In this document: piece after piece, positions 46,951-56,611 of the stretch
Numbering within the stretch: position 1 is the first letter of the stretch
How the letters are laid out: every line of letters begins with the position of its first letter
DNA from: Cohnella algarum
GTDB lineage: Bacteria; Bacillota; Bacilli; Paenibacillales; Paenibacillaceae
Direction of reading: 5' to 3'
Assembly (NCBI RefSeq): GCF_016937515.1
Contig: NZ_JAFHKM010000002.1
Coordinates: 1,421,001-1,485,000, forward strand
Length of the DNA: 64,000 nt
Position numbers and translations under genes: made by a program
The notes under the pieces: model-generated
Database searches by the model: none
What the model was told of the DNA's origin: nothing
What the model saw: the letters and a program-made list of their open reading frames with translations, nothing else

Positions 46951-47445
46951 ATGGCGGAAAACCAAGGATATCCGGAAACCGAGAACGCAGAGGACAGGGA
47001 AATCGTATTGAACCGCAGCTTTAACGCTCCGCGGGAATTGGTCTGGGAAGCCTGGTCGCGTCCGGAACATCTTGCGAATTGGTGGGGGCCGAGGGGATTC
47101 AAGATCGCTTCGCAGCAATTCGATTTCAAGCCGGGGGGCGTATGGAAATTTACGATGCACGGCCCTGACGGCGTCGCCTTTCCGAATCAAATCGTGTTCG
47201 TCGAGATGCAAAAGCCGGAGCGGCTCGTCTATGCGACGAGCGACGGAGAAGAGGAAAGCCCGGGGCAGTTTCAAACGACGGTTACGTTCCGGGAAGACGA
47301 CGGCGGAACTTCGATCACGATGCGGCTGCTGTTCAAAACGGCCGCGGAACGCGATCACGCCGTCAGAGAATACGGAGCGGTCGAGGGCGGCAAGCAAACG
47401 CTGGACCGGCTTGCGGAACTGCTCGCCTTGCTTACCGGAAACTAA
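46951..47445 (+). CDS. SRPBCC/AHSA1-family protein
   Basis: About 164 residues of the START-like AHSA1 type: REIVLNRSFNAPRELVWEAW, NWWGPRGFKIASQQFDFKPG, FPNQIVFVEMQKPERLVY, ending EGGKQTLDRLAELL. It binds hydrophobic ligands by family; its role is unknown. The start at 46951 has GGAGG eight bases upstream; an ATG at 46933 has no RBS. Confidence 0.87.
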   Translation: MAENQGYPETENAEDREIVLNRSFNAPRELVWEAWSRPEHLANWWGPRGFKIASQQFDFKPGGVWKFTMHGPDGVAFPNQIVFVEMQKPERLVYATSDGEEESPGQFQTTVTFREDDGGTSITMRLLFKTAAERDHAVREYGAVEGGKQTLDRLAELLALLTGN

Positions 47446-47455
47446 CGCAAAGAAG

Positions 47456-47487
47456 CAGCGGATGAACGATTCATTCGCTGGCTTTTT
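47456..47487 (+). terminator. Terminator of the SRPBCC gene
   Basis: CAGCGGATGAA and TTCATTCGCTG arms followed by GCTTTTT. Confidence 0.75.
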
Positions 47488-47518
47488 CCGTTTCTATGCC
47501 GGCCTCGGCAAAGCTTGG

Positions 47519-47703
47519 TTGGATTTTGTCCAATCAAAACCGGTTTTTTCGCAAAACACGTCATCTTCGTTGGATTTTGTCCAATCTGGCGGGGGCTTTT
47601 CGGCGTTTTCACCCAAATTTCATGTTTCTCGTTGGATAAAATCCACTCTGGCTAACGGTTTCTTCCTTTTCCGCTTCCTAGATTGGACAAAATCCAGCAT
47701 AGG
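47519..47703 (+). repeat. 185-bp dispersed structured repeat, copy 4
   Basis: A1 at 47519, A2 at 47570, B at 47632, A' at 47681; spacings 51, 62 and 49 as in copies 1, 2 and 5. It lies between convergent genes and fills most of the 385-base gap. Confidence 0.9.
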
Positions 47704-47830
47704 TCTCCCTCCGCTTGAGCTGTCCTCTTTTCTCCGTTCCTTAAGCTTCTGCAACCGCTCTATAGCGAGGTGAATTCCAAAATAAAACCGTCAAGGAAGA
47801 CATCCCCTGACGGTCGAAATCCATTTTGCC

Positions 47831-48368
47831 TTATCTCCGATCGGACCATAAAAAACGCGGAATACGGCCGAGGATGGCAGGCAGGACGCTTACATGTTCT
47901 TCGTCCGCGAACTTGACATGCTTCATATAAACGTTTTGCTGGGCCAGCGGACGCAAGCCCTCCGCTACTTTCTCCGCCCCCTCCAGCATATCCTCCAGTT
48001 CGTTGGCGCCGATGGCCAGCAGCAAGTGAAGCGGGTGCTCTCCCTGCCAAGTCTGTTTGAACCTCTCCAGCTCCTTCAGCACCTCGCCGTTTCCCCACCA
48101 GACGGAGGGGCTCCCCGGACGGATATCCGATTCCGACGACCAGAATCGGATCGTACCCCTTCGGCTTGCGCGTTTGCAGCCTGACGGCTTCCGCAAGCGT
48201 CCGGAACAACGCGTCGCCGTCCAACGCATAGACGACCGCATAGCCGCTTGGCGGAGGCTCGTCCGCCGGGGCGGCAATCAGAATCCGATAATCCAGCCGC
48301 GCGTTCGACGTCATCGGATATTCGTAGCAACGATCGGGTATATACGGGATTTTCGTTTTTGCGTTCAT
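47831..48368 (-). pseudogene. Siderophore esterase (BesA/IroE-like), centre deleted
   Basis: The N-terminal ~85 residues (YAVVYALDGDALFRTLAEAV, RLQTRKPKGYDPILVVGIGY) and C-terminal ~90 residues (SPSVWWGNGEVLKELERFKQ, ending RIPRFLWSDRR) match trilactone-siderophore esterases. Between GYPSGEP and SPSVWW about 100 residues are gone, including the Ser nucleophile elbow, and the halves are in different frames at ~48110. The ATG overlaps the stop of the binding-protein remnant (ATGA). A working gene would release iron from bacillibactin-type siderophores. Confidence 0.8.
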
Positions 48369-48838
48369 GGCGCGAGGAACCTCACGACGTCGTCGATCAC
48401 GTTCCCTTGCGCGATAAGCCCGCCGCTCAGCCAGTAGTCGCTCTCCGTCTCGTACACGTTGCCGTTTTTGACTGCGGGCATGTTTTTCCAAACGTTGCTT
48501 TCCTTCAATTCGTTCAGAAATTGGTCTCCCTGGCTTCCGTCTTTCACGAGGAAAATATAATCGGCATCCAATTCGGGCAGGATTTCCAGCGAGACGTCGA
48601 GGGCGCCGCCCGAAACCAGGCTGCTCTGGGCAAAGCCAAGATCGTGCGCAAGGACGTAGCCGCTGAAGTAATTGCCATTCAAAAAGAAACATGCCTTTTG
48701 CATTAAAACGAATGATCGCCGCCTTTTTGCCTTCCGACAATGGCGCCAGCTTCGTTTTTGCCGTTTCGGCCTTGTCGGCGTAGACTTTCAATGCCTGCTC
48801 CGCCGTGCTTCGCGCTCGCTTCGGAGCATTGCCACTTT
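48365..48838 (-). pseudogene. Iron-siderophore ABC binding protein, C-terminal half, frameshifted
   Basis: The remaining part reads AEQALKVYADKAETAKTKLA, KKAAIIRFNAKG, then FLNGNYFSGYVLAHDLGFAQ and YIFLVKDGSQGDQFLNELK, ending VVRFLAP. This is the C-terminal lobe of FecB/FepB-type proteins. An additional T near 48686 joins the two frames. The signal peptide and N-terminal lobe are missing; an RBS-like GGAGG at 48839-48845 region is followed by an out-of-frame ATG. A Fur-box-like site lies upstream, so the promoter survived. Confidence 0.75.
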
Positions 48839-48869
48839 GCCTCCTGCACAATCAATCGGCCATCGCAAT

Positions 48870-48891
48870 TGATATTTATTCTCAATTATCA
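48870..48891 (-). promoter_or_regulatory. Fur box-like site
   Basis: Read on the minus strand TGATAATTGAGAATAAATATCA, a close relative of the Fur 7-1-7 inverted repeat, directly upstream of the siderophore-binding-protein remnant. It predicts iron repression. Confidence 0.65.
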
Positions 48892-48944
48892 TACACCGAT
48901 GTCGAGAAAATGCCTAGAGAACAGCGACCGCGGAAATCCCCGAT

Positions 48945-50023
48945 TTAATCGCCGCCCTCCGAAACCGGAAGCCAGCCGGTCAGCTCCGCCCCGCCCTCCG
49001 GGCGATTGGCCGCGGCCAGATCCCCGCCGTGCGCCCGAAAAATCCGCCTGGCGATGGTCAACCCCAGCCCGGCCCCGCCCGTGTCCCGGTTCCGCGAAGC
49101 CTCCCCCCGGTACAGTGGCTCGAAGACGCGCTCCAGATCGGACAGTGCGAAGCCGGAGCCCGTGTCCCGGACGGTGACGACCGCGCGGCCGCCCTCCGCA
49201 TGGCACCGGACGAAGATTTCGCCATGAGCCGGAGTATGCCTCGCCGCATTGTCCAAAAGGTTGCTTACGGCCCGTTCAAGCAAGTGGGCGTCTCCCCTTG
49301 CCGGGCAAGCTTCGCCGGGGATCTCCGCGCGAACGGAGATGTTCTTCGACTCGGCCGCCCGGCGGATGCCGTCGACGGATTTATGAACGACCTCGGCTAG
49401 ATCCGCATGGTCCTCCAGCCGTACCGTCTCCCTATACTCCGTCTTCGCGTAAGCGAACAGGTCCGACACGAGCCGGTCGAGCTGATTCGACTTTTCTTTG
49501 CAGACGGCCACGTACTTCTTCATCTGTTCCGGCGAAGAGGCAATCCCTTGATCAAGGCCGTCGAGATACCCTCTCAGGGCGAACAAAGGCGTGCGCAAAT
49601 CGTGCGCGATGGCGCCGATGAAGAAGCGCCTTTCCTCCTCCAGTTCGGCCCGGCGCTCGACGGATTGCCGCAGCCCCGCCACCATCGCTTCGAACCCTTC
49701 GCGCGCCTCGGCGATTTCCCGGATGCGGGATTCGGGCAGTTCGACGTCGAGATCCCCCCGGCGATTCGTCTGGCCGCCTCGCCCATCGCTTCGAGCGGCC
49801 TCGCGATCCATTTGCGCATGGCGTATCCGATCAGGAAGACGGCCAGCGCGAACCCGAACAGCGAGGAAAACCAGATGAGGTCGGGATCGGGGGCGCGATC
49901 TTCCGACCCGAAGACGAGTGTGCCGGTTGCCGCGAAACGGACGATCACGTACGTGACCCAGGCCGACGCGCTGATCAAAACGGGAGCCAGAATCATGAAG
50001 CTGCGTACCCGAAGCTTCTTCAT
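48945..50023 (-). CDS. Sensor histidine kinase, frameshifted
   Basis: It starts MKKLRVRSFMILAPVLISAS with two membrane helices around a short extracellular loop, then HAMP (KWIARPLEAMGEAARRIAGG), HisKA with HDLRTPLFALRGYLDGL, N box NLLDNAARHTPAHGEI and G boxes DTGSGFALSDLERVF and GLGLTIARRIFRAHGG. The frame breaks in the six-C run 49754-49759; one more base gives AGGDLDVELPES. The ATG overlaps the stop of the response-regulator gene (ATGA). It is a VanS/BaeS-like single kinase. Confidence 0.87.
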
Positions 50024-50738
50024 CGCGGTTTCCCCTCGAACCGGTAGCCGACTCCCCACACATTCGTCAAGTAGAGAGGCTCGTTCGGGTCGGTCTCGAT
50101 CTTTTCGCGAAGCCGGGCGATGTGCACCCGTACCGTATGCTTGTCGCCGACGCCTTCCCACAATCGTTCCAGCAGCTGGTCGTACGTAAACACCTGGCGC
50201 GGATGCTCGCTCAGCAGGCGAAGGAGGTCATACTCCTTGGGCGTTAAAGCGACCGGCTCCCCGTCGACAAGCACTTCGCGGGTGTCGAAATTCAACTGCA
50301 TGCGCCCGTAATTCAGCACGCGGGGGCGGCGTTGCGGGCATGGCCGTACCTCCGCAGCACCGCCTTCACGCGGGCGACGACTTCGCCGGGGGACGCGGTT
50401 TTGACAATGTAATCGTCGCCGCCCAACCCCAGGCCGCGGATTTTGTGGACGTCGTCGTCCCGCGCGCTCAGAAACAAAATCGGCACATCGCTGACCGCCC
50501 TGATTTTCCGGCACAGCTCGAAGCCGTCCTGCCCGGGCATCATAACGTCCGCGACGAGGCAGTCGACGGCGGCTTCCCGAAACAAGGCCAGCGCGTCCTC
50601 CGCGTCAAACGCCGTCATTACCCGAAATCCGTCATTTTCCAAAAAATCCCTCATTAACTCCACGATGCTCCTGTCGTCGTCGACGACAAGGACGGTTTGC
50701 CGTCCGTTCACCGCTATCCCCCGCTTTTTCTGCGCCAT
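50020..50738 (-). CDS. OmpR-family response regulator, frameshifted
   Basis: Receiver TVLVVDDDRSIVELMRDFLE, phospho-Asp in CLVADVMMPGQDG, Lys in DDYIVKTASPGE. The frame breaks at the GGGGG run 50322-50326; one base joins AAPRVLNYGRMQLNFDTREV to a winged-helix domain ending HIARLREKIETDPNEPLYLT and WGVGYRFEGKPR. The start is ATG 50738 or the better-spaced GTG 50711. It is co-transcribed with the kinase. Divergent genes at 50924-51794 are possible targets. Confidence 0.87.
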
Positions 50739-50923
50739 CCGGCTGCTCCGGTCCGCTCTAAGGTTACTGCCAGTATAACACTCTCCCGCCCGCGAGGCCT
50801 CGGTCGCCACGAATCGTGATCGTTTGTTGATTATATTGTGATTTTTTCGCCCCTCGTTCCGGTATATTTGTCGGGTATTCTTTGGGCAGAGGCCTGAATC
50901 GCGAAAAAAAAGGAGCGCACGTC

Positions 50924-51148
50924 ATGGAATTTCCACGAAGTCTTTTGTTCTCGATGCATTTCTGGTTTTTTGTCTCGCTGTTCGTATTCGGCGCGTTTCA
51001 GTTCTCCCGGCTCCGCGGGTTCGGAAAAAGAGCGGCGCGAGAGGCGGAAGCCGCGCTAAGCTTGCGGCTTGCCAAAGGGGAAATCGGGGAAGCGGAATAC
51101 AGGCGGCTGAAAGCCATCGTAAAGGGGGAACGCGGCGATGAACGGTAA
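50924..51148 (+). CDS. Small membrane protein with SHOCT-like tail
   Basis: 74 residues: one membrane helix (FWFFVSLFVFGAFQF) and a short C-terminal helix ending RLAKGEIGEAEYRRLKAIV, the SHOCT motif. RBS AAGGAG. It overlaps the next gene by 11 bases. Confidence 0.75.
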   Translation: MEFPRSLLFSMHFWFFVSLFVFGAFQFSRLRGFGKRAAREAEAALSLRLAKGEIGEAEYRRLKAIVKGERGDER

Positions 51149-51794
51149 AACGCCGTACCGCATCCTCGTCGCCGTCGCGGCCGTCTGGATCGTCTGGACG
51201 ATCCTGAACCGCTTCGTGTTCGATCCGGCGTTTGCCGAGTTTCTAAGCCGCAAAACCGGGCTCGATCGCCCGATTCGGCTTCCGTTATGGCTGACGATGG
51301 TCGATATCCACATCGGATTCGCCTGCGCCGCTTTGCTTGCGGGAGCGATGAATTTCTCCGGCAAGCTGCTGCGCAAATACAGGACGCTGCATCGGGGGAC
51401 GGGATACGTCTATATCGTCAGCGTTGCTGCGGTCATCATCACCTCGGGTTACTTGGCCCCTTACGCGACCGGAGGAAAAATCGTCAGCATCTCGTTCAAC
51501 CTGCTCAACATCGTCTGGATGGCGATTACGATTACGGCTCTTGTTCAAATCAAACGTAAGCAAATCCAGAAGCACCGCCGCTGGATGGTTCGCAGCTACG
51601 CGTTCTGCTTCACGAACCAAGCGATCCATATGCTGCTGCTGGTGTTCGTGGACTTGCTCGGAATGAGCTACGCCAACGGCTACGCGGCAAGCGTAATCGC
51701 CGCGATCGTCGCCCTTTTCCTGGCGGCGGAGCTTGCGATCCGGCTGTTTTTCCGAAATCCGCCGCAGGGGATTGGCATCGGCCGGACTGCGTGA
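51138..51794 (+). CDS. DUF2306-type membrane protein
   Basis: 218 residues, about six helices. LHRGTGYVYIVSVAAVIITS, and the His-Arg rich KHRRWMVRSYAFCFTNQAIH loop is the DUF2306 pattern. Function unknown. Translated with the SHOCT protein and probably controlled by the divergent two-component system. Confidence 0.78.
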   Translation: MNGKTPYRILVAVAAVWIVWTILNRFVFDPAFAEFLSRKTGLDRPIRLPLWLTMVDIHIGFACAALLAGAMNFSGKLLRKYRTLHRGTGYVYIVSVAAVIITSGYLAPYATGGKIVSISFNLLNIVWMAITITALVQIKRKQIQKHRRWMVRSYAFCFTNQAIHMLLLVFVDLLGMSYANGYAASVIAAIVALFLAAELAIRLFFRNPPQGIGIGRTA

Positions 51795-51880
51795 GGCAGC
51801 TTAGGTGTCGGTTAAGCGGCTGCTTCTTCCGCTGACGGCTACTGGAAAGGCAGAGTTCCGGGGATAGCGAATGGCGGGTA

Positions 51881-52069
51881 GAGATGGGTAACCACGACTC
51901 AACTGGATCGTCAGCGTGCATGCGGAGGTGGTGAGATGAGTAAATTTTGCTCAAGTGCGTACGAATGTTTGCGTTCGGCGGGTTGAGATGGGTAACCACG
52001 ACTCAACTGGATTGTCAGTGATTGTCAGCTTGCATGCGGAGGGGTGAGATGAGTCATGGTTACCCATCT
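51881..52069. repeat. Direct and inverted repeats in a gene-free stretch
   Basis: Two ~60-bp direct copies (51881-51941 and 51985-52054) start GAGATGGGTAACCACGACTC and carry TGCATGCGGAGG. A third, inverted piece at 52051-52069 is the reverse complement of AGATGGGTAACCACGACTC with one mismatch. The 488-base gap 51795-52282 holds nothing else certain. A minus-strand frame at 52025-52261 reads codon-like (FYDTEKLRSTLVDELRWVTM) but has no RBS or start and probably belongs to the repeat. Confidence 0.75.
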
Positions 52070-52282
52070 GAGTTCGTCCACCAATGTGGAACGCAGTTTT
52101 TCAGTATCGTAAAACGATCCGGATCCGGGAATTGCCGCATAATAACCAATCTCGCGAGGGAAGCGCTCCAGGCCGACCTCGCTGCGCCGGGTTTGGAGCA
52201 GCACCCTTTTCGTCCTTCTCCGCTGCTTGTCTCGATGTCGCGACAGCACTTCAGCCCTCAACCGCGCCCGGCCCCCGCCGCC

Positions 52283-54289
52283 TTACTGCGGCGCTGCGTC
52301 CACGGCCGCATCCCGGCCTGCTCCCATGCCGCCGCGTCCCATGCCGCCACGGCCTCCGCCCATGCCGCCCATGCCGCTTCCGGCGGTCGTGACGCCGGAC
52401 TCGTTCACGTAGGTGACGCTCGCGCCGAGGGCGAAGCTGACGACCTCCGTTCCGCCCGTCAACGCGCCGCCTTCGTACAGGCCGTCCGTTTCGGCGCCGG
52501 TCGACGTGCCGCCCGTGTAGAACGCGTACGTCTCGCCTTCCGTCAGATCCGGCGAAGAGATGACGACGATCTGGAAAGACTTCGCCGGAGCGAAGGAGAC
52601 GACCGGCTCTCCCTGGCTGTTCGCCAGCGTGACCAGCGTGCCCGCCTCCAGCGCGCCCGGGAACGTCATCATGACGGAGCGCTGCGACGAATCCTCGGAC
52701 GGCGCCTGAGCCATGCCCGAGCTGCCGGCGGCGACGAGAAGGCCGCCCGTTTGCTCGAAGGTGCCGTTATAGTCGAGCGAGCCGTTGCCGTTCATCGTCG
52801 GGCCGTTCACCAGCACGGTGCCGCCGGACATGACGATCGAGCCGTTGGAATCGAGGCCGTCGCCCGAAGCGTCCAGCGCCAGGTAGCCGCCGGTTATCGT
52901 CAGCGTTCCGCCGCTGGAGCTGAACGAGTCCGGGCCGCCGCGGCCGCCCGCGGCCGATTCGTCGTTGCCGCCGGCCACGTTGATGCCGTCGTCGCTGGCG
53001 ACAAGCCGAATTTCGCCGCCCGCGATCGCGATGTCCGACCCCTCGATGCCCTCGTAGCTCTCGGCGATGTCGATCGCGCCGCCGCCGATGGCGAGCGAGG
53101 CGTCCGCATGAATGCCGTCGTCGCCGGTTGCCAGGCTGAATTGTCCGCCCGAAATGCTGACGTTCGCGTTGCTGTGGACGGCATCGTCCGCGGCGTCGAT
53201 TTGGAAGGAGCCGCCCGCGATCACGATATCCGCCGCCGCTTTAAGCCCCTTGGCGCTGGTCGTTTCCGCAGTTTCCGTGTCGGCCGTCCCGGTCTGGGCG
53301 GCCGTTTGACTTCGTTGCGGGCTAAAGCCTCCGTTATCCGCGCCGGTTTGCGGCGCGGCCGCCGCGCTGCCTCCGCCGGACACGATCGCGAACGATCCGT
53401 CCGCGATCAGCAGCGAGGTCGCCGCCTGAAAGCCGTCGCCCCCTGCGGCGATGTCGAACGTGCCGCCGGCGATGGCGATGACGCCTTTGCCCGCGTCGGC
53501 GTCGTTCGACGACTTCATGCCGTCCCCGCCAGCCGTGACCGCGATCGTGCCGGCCTTGACCGCCAGCAGATCGCGGCCGAGGATGCCGTCGTCCGCCGCC
53601 TCGACGACGATCTCGCCGCTCACGATTTTCAGATCGTCCCGGCCGGTGATGCCGTCGTTGCCGTTCCCCTGCACGGTCAGCTTGCCGGCGCCGTTGATCG
53701 TCAGGTCGCCTTTGCTGTACAGGGCGGCGGTCGGCGCGTCTTCGGACGTATCCGCGTACGTCTCGCCGTCGGTCAGCGTATTTTCCGTTCCTTCCTGCAG
53801 CGTAATGACGGCTTTGCCCGCTTCGACCACATGAATGGCGGCACCGTCGGAGTTATGGATTTCCGCGCCGTTCAATACGATATGCACGACTTCGTCCGGA
53901 ACGTTGACCGCAAGCTGGCCGTCGTCAAGCGTTCCGCTCACGACATAGGTGCCGGCTTCCGCAATCGTCACGACGCTTCCGTCCGCCGCCGCTCCCGCCC
54001 CGGCAACGCTGGCGCCGGAGCCGTCGAGGGTAATCATCGTCGAGCCGTCCTCGCTCCACGCCGTCGACTCGTCGTCTTCGTCGTATTCGACCTGGTCGTC
54101 CAGATGGAGAGCCGCCAGCTGCGCGGTCGCGGCGGAAGCGCCGGCTTCGCTCGTTTGAACGGCCTCGGCGGAGGCCGCGGCCGAGGACGCGCCCGCGTCG
54201 GAAGACGAAGCGTTCGAGCTGCACCCCGCCGCCAAAATGGCGCAAAGAAGCGTGATGCCGATAAGTTTCATTCGGGAATCGTTTTTCAT
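52283..54289 (-). CDS. Surface lipoprotein with Cthe_2159-type beta-helix (DUF4353)
   Basis: 668 residues. Signal peptide MKLIGITLLCAILAAGC with lipobox LAAGC. A Ser/Ala-rich linker is followed by a long parallel beta-helix of repeated short strands such as GDLTINGAGKLTVQG, DDGILGRDLLAVKAGTI, GGDGMKSSND and DDGINVAGGNDES, whose DDGI/GDG turns look calcium-binding. The C-terminus is Gly/Met/Arg-rich (GMGGMGGGRGGMGRGGMG). The family prototype Cthe_2159 binds polygalacturonate and cellulose (known). It is third in an operon after VTC and DUF4956 genes. Confidence 0.85.
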   Translation of the reverse strand: MKNDSRMKLIGITLLCAILAAGCSSNASSSDAGASSAAASAEAVQTSEAGASAATAQLAALHLDDQVEYDEDDESTAWSEDGSTMITLDGSGASVAGAGAAADGSVVTIAEAGTYVVSGTLDDGQLAVNVPDEVVHIVLNGAEIHNSDGAAIHVVEAGKAVITLQEGTENTLTDGETYADTSEDAPTAALYSKGDLTINGAGKLTVQGNGNDGITGRDDLKIVSGEIVVEAADDGILGRDLLAVKAGTIAVTAGGDGMKSSNDADAGKGVIAIAGGTFDIAAGGDGFQAATSLLIADGSFAIVSGGGSAAAAPQTGADNGGFSPQRSQTAAQTGTADTETAETTSAKGLKAAADIVIAGGSFQIDAADDAVHSNANVSISGGQFSLATGDDGIHADASLAIGGGAIDIAESYEGIEGSDIAIAGGEIRLVASDDGINVAGGNDESAAGGRGGPDSFSSSGGTLTITGGYLALDASGDGLDSNGSIVMSGGTVLVNGPTMNGNGSLDYNGTFEQTGGLLVAAGSSGMAQAPSEDSSQRSVMMTFPGALEAGTLVTLANSQGEPVVSFAPAKSFQIVVISSPDLTEGETYAFYTGGTSTGAETDGLYEGGALTGGTEVVSFALGASVTYVNESGVTTAGSGMGGMGGGRGGMGRGGMGAGRDAAVDAAPQ

Positions 54290-54310
54290 TTCTAATCAAC
54301 CTTTCCTGGT

Positions 54311-55000
54311 TTAATATTCCTGCACCGCAGGATTCATGGTGAGCGCAATGTCCAGATTGCCGTTCCGGCACCGGATCGCGTCGAGAAACTCCTTCTGGTT
54401 CGTCTCGGACTTCAGGTTCACCGCGTAGACGACTTCGTAAAGGCTGCCCAGCTCGGTCGTCCGGACTTTTTTCAGCTCATAGTCGATGCCGAACTTCCGG
54501 AACACTTCGTCGAAAGCTTCCTCGTAGCCCAGACTTTCCGGGATCGTGACCTTGAGCAGCTTGAGCGGCGATTTGTTTTGTCCGAATTTGAAGGCTTTCA
54601 GGACGAACATAAGCAGGCACAAGCATACCGTGAACAGCACCGCGTAGCCGTACGCGCCGACGCCGCAGGCAAGCCCGGCCGCCATCGAGAACAGAACGTA
54701 CGAAATATCCTTGGAATCGCCCGGGGCGCTTCGGAACCGGATGATGGAGAACGCCCCGGCGAGGCTGAAAGCTCTGGCGATGTTGCTGCCGATCAGCAAA
54801 ATGATGATGGCCACGATCGTCGGCAGCACGATCATCGTCAGCGTAAAGCTGGGGGAAAACGCCGGCTGCGTCTTCATATACGTAAGGCTGATCACGGAGC
54901 CAAGCACGATGGAGACGGCGAACGTCAGCAGCGCGTAGGTTAACGTCAATTCCGCGCTTGCCGCGCCGGAAGCGATAATGGACTCGATGGATTCGATCAT
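54311..55000 (-). CDS. DUF4956 membrane protein
   Basis: 229 residues: four membrane helices (LTYALLTFAVSIVLGSVISL, TLTMIVLPTIVAIIILLIGS, and a pair after SIIRFRSAPGDSKDISYVLF) and a soluble C-terminal domain of about 90 residues (YELKKVRTTELGSLYEVVYA). Function unknown; the family is habitually next to VTC-type polyphosphate polymerases. The ATG overlaps the VTC stop (ATGA). Confidence 0.88.
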   Translation of the reverse strand: MIESIESIIASGAASAELTLTYALLTFAVSIVLGSVISLTYMKTQPAFSPSFTLTMIVLPTIVAIIILLIGSNIARAFSLAGAFSIIRFRSAPGDSKDISYVLFSMAAGLACGVGAYGYAVLFTVCLCLLMFVLKAFKFGQNKSPLKLLKVTIPESLGYEEAFDEVFRKFGIDYELKKVRTTELGSLYEVVYAVNLKSETNQKEFLDAIRCRNGNLDIALTMNPAVQEY

Positions 55001-55737
55001 AGGACGACTCTCTCCCTTTCCGGTTTTGCGTATCGAACGGACTTTTTGTACTCGTTGCCGTATTTGGAGAAGCTCGTCCGGTACATCTTGTGCTCCGACA
55101 GCATTTTTGCCAGCCAGACCGGAACCGTCTTCTCCGCCTTCACTTCCATCAGCCACTGCCCGTCCTCGAGCAGCTGCTCGCCGCGGTCGCCGCTCTCCAG
55201 CCTCAGATCGTGCCGCCGCGACCGGATGTTCGTGTCGAAGGTGATGCGCAAATCCCGGTTCCCCTTGCAAAACATCGCGATCCGGTCATACGCAAGGTAC
55301 ACCATCGGCCGAAGCTCGTATCTCGACAGGAAGTACTCGATCTCCCCGATCACCTGCCGGTTCATCCCGGCTCGGAATGCCGGCGCTTTCCCCGTCCGGA
55401 CGAATTCGTAAGCTTCGCTTAGCTTAAGCGCCGTCCTTCGCTTGTTGACGACGCCGAACACCTTTTTTTTCAGCTCCAGGTACACTTTCGCATCGCTCTC
55501 GGGAACTCCGTAAGCCCGAATCCGCAGCTTCTCCCTGTACTTCGGCTTTGCCAGGCTGTTGCGGATCAGCGTATGGCGATCGGTATCGTAGTAGAGGTTG
55601 CTGATGGAGTAGAACTTGCCGTTTTTGTTGTATTCGTCGAGCTCCATATATTCCATCAGGCGGTGATAAAGGCCATGAAAGGCCTGGGCGTCCATCAAAT
55701 ATTTGTTTTCGTAACGGTTGAACACTTCGATTGCCAT
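54997..55737 (-). CDS. VTC-domain polyphosphate polymerase-like protein
   Basis: 246 residues of the triphosphate-tunnel fold: FNRYENKYLMD, SISNLYYDTDRHTLIRNSL, KPKYREKLRIRAYG, VYLELKKKVFGVVNKRR, LRITFDTNIRSRRHDL and LMEVKAEKTVP. The basic and acidic strand residues needed to bind nucleotide and metal are present. Yeast Vtc4 makes polyphosphate with this domain; the bacterial substrate is unproven. It has no membrane segment, so it probably works with the DUF4956 partner. Start at 55737 (MAIEVF). Confidence 0.87.
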   Translation of the reverse strand: MAIEVFNRYENKYLMDAQAFHGLYHRLMEYMELDEYNKNGKFYSISNLYYDTDRHTLIRNSLAKPKYREKLRIRAYGVPESDAKVYLELKKKVFGVVNKRRTALKLSEAYEFVRTGKAPAFRAGMNRQVIGEIEYFLSRYELRPMVYLAYDRIAMFCKGNRDLRITFDTNIRSRRHDLRLESGDRGEQLLEDGQWLMEVKAEKTVPVWLAKMLSEHKMYRTSFSKYGNEYKKSVRYAKPERERVVL

Positions 55738-55933
55738 GAGCGGCACTCCCTTTCCGTCGGCGATGTCCTCGCCCTTTCATGTCTGTATGTTAGAGCGCCA
55801 ACCTTTAGCGAAGCTTAAATTGTTATCGCAATGTAAAAAAGTTTCTCCCGGCCGCAAGCGGATGCTACTATTAAGGTTGATTAAAGGTTCCGTTCCTACA
55901 ATAGAGGCACGTCAACCTAAAGGGGCTGCAGCC

Positions 55934-56611
55934 ATGAGAATTTTAATCGTAGAGGACGAAGTGCATCTGGCGGAGGCGCTGGCTCAAATATTGAAAAAAA
56001 ACCATTATTCCGTCGACGCGGTCCACGACGGCCAATCGGGACTGGACAACGCGCTGAGCGGCATTTACGACCTGCTGCTGCTCGATATCATGCTTCCGGA
56101 GATGGACGGGATCACGCTGCTCAAAACGCTGCGCGCCGAAGGGATTTCGACGCCGGTCATCATGCTGACGGCCAAAGGCGAGGTGCCGGACAAAATCGCG
56201 GGCCTCGACCACGGGGCGGACGACTACGTCGCCAAGCCTTTTTCGACCGGCGAGCTGCTGGCGCGGATCCGGGCGGCGTTAAGGCGCAAGGGCGAGGTCG
56301 TGCCGGAGGACGGGCTGAAATTCGGAGATATCGAATTGAACACGTCGACGCTTAAGCTCACGTGCAAAGGGAAGGAACTGAAGCTGATTCTGAAGGAAAG
56401 CGAGCTGCTCGAGCTCCTGATCGCGAGGAAGCAGGCGGTGACCTCCAAGGAGCAAATTATCGAGAAGCTGTGGGGGTTCGACTCCGATGCCGAGCACAAT
56501 AACGTGGAAGTGTACATCTCATTCTTGCGGAAAAAGCTCGCGTTCCTGAACGCGTCCGTCCGGATCGCCACGATTCGGGGCGTAGGGTACGTGTTGGAGG
56601 GGGCCTCCTGA
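55934..56611 (+). CDS. OmpR-family response regulator
   Basis: 225 residues. Receiver MRILIVEDEVHLAEALAQIL, phospho-Asp in LLLLDIMLPEMDG, Lys in DDYVAKPFSTGEL; winged helix with NNVEVYISFLRKKL and RIATIRGVGYVLEG. The stop overlaps the kinase ATG by one base. It is divergent from the VTC-DUF4956-beta-helix operon with a 196-base spacer and probably controls it. Confidence 0.93.
   Translation: MRILIVEDEVHLAEALAQILKKNHYSVDAVHDGQSGLDNALSGIYDLLLLDIMLPEMDGITLLKTLRAEGISTPVIMLTAKGEVPDKIAGLDHGADDYVAKPFSTGELLARIRAALRRKGEVVPEDGLKFGDIELNTSTLKLTCKGKELKLILKESELLELLIARKQAVTSKEQIIEKLWGFDSDAEHNNVEVYISFLRKKLAFLNASVRIATIRGVGYVLEGAS

Noticed and set aside
52022..54295. 757-codon open frame on the plus strand
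   Set aside because: It mirrors the repetitive beta-helix gene on the other strand, whose signal peptide, lipobox and repeats are clear.
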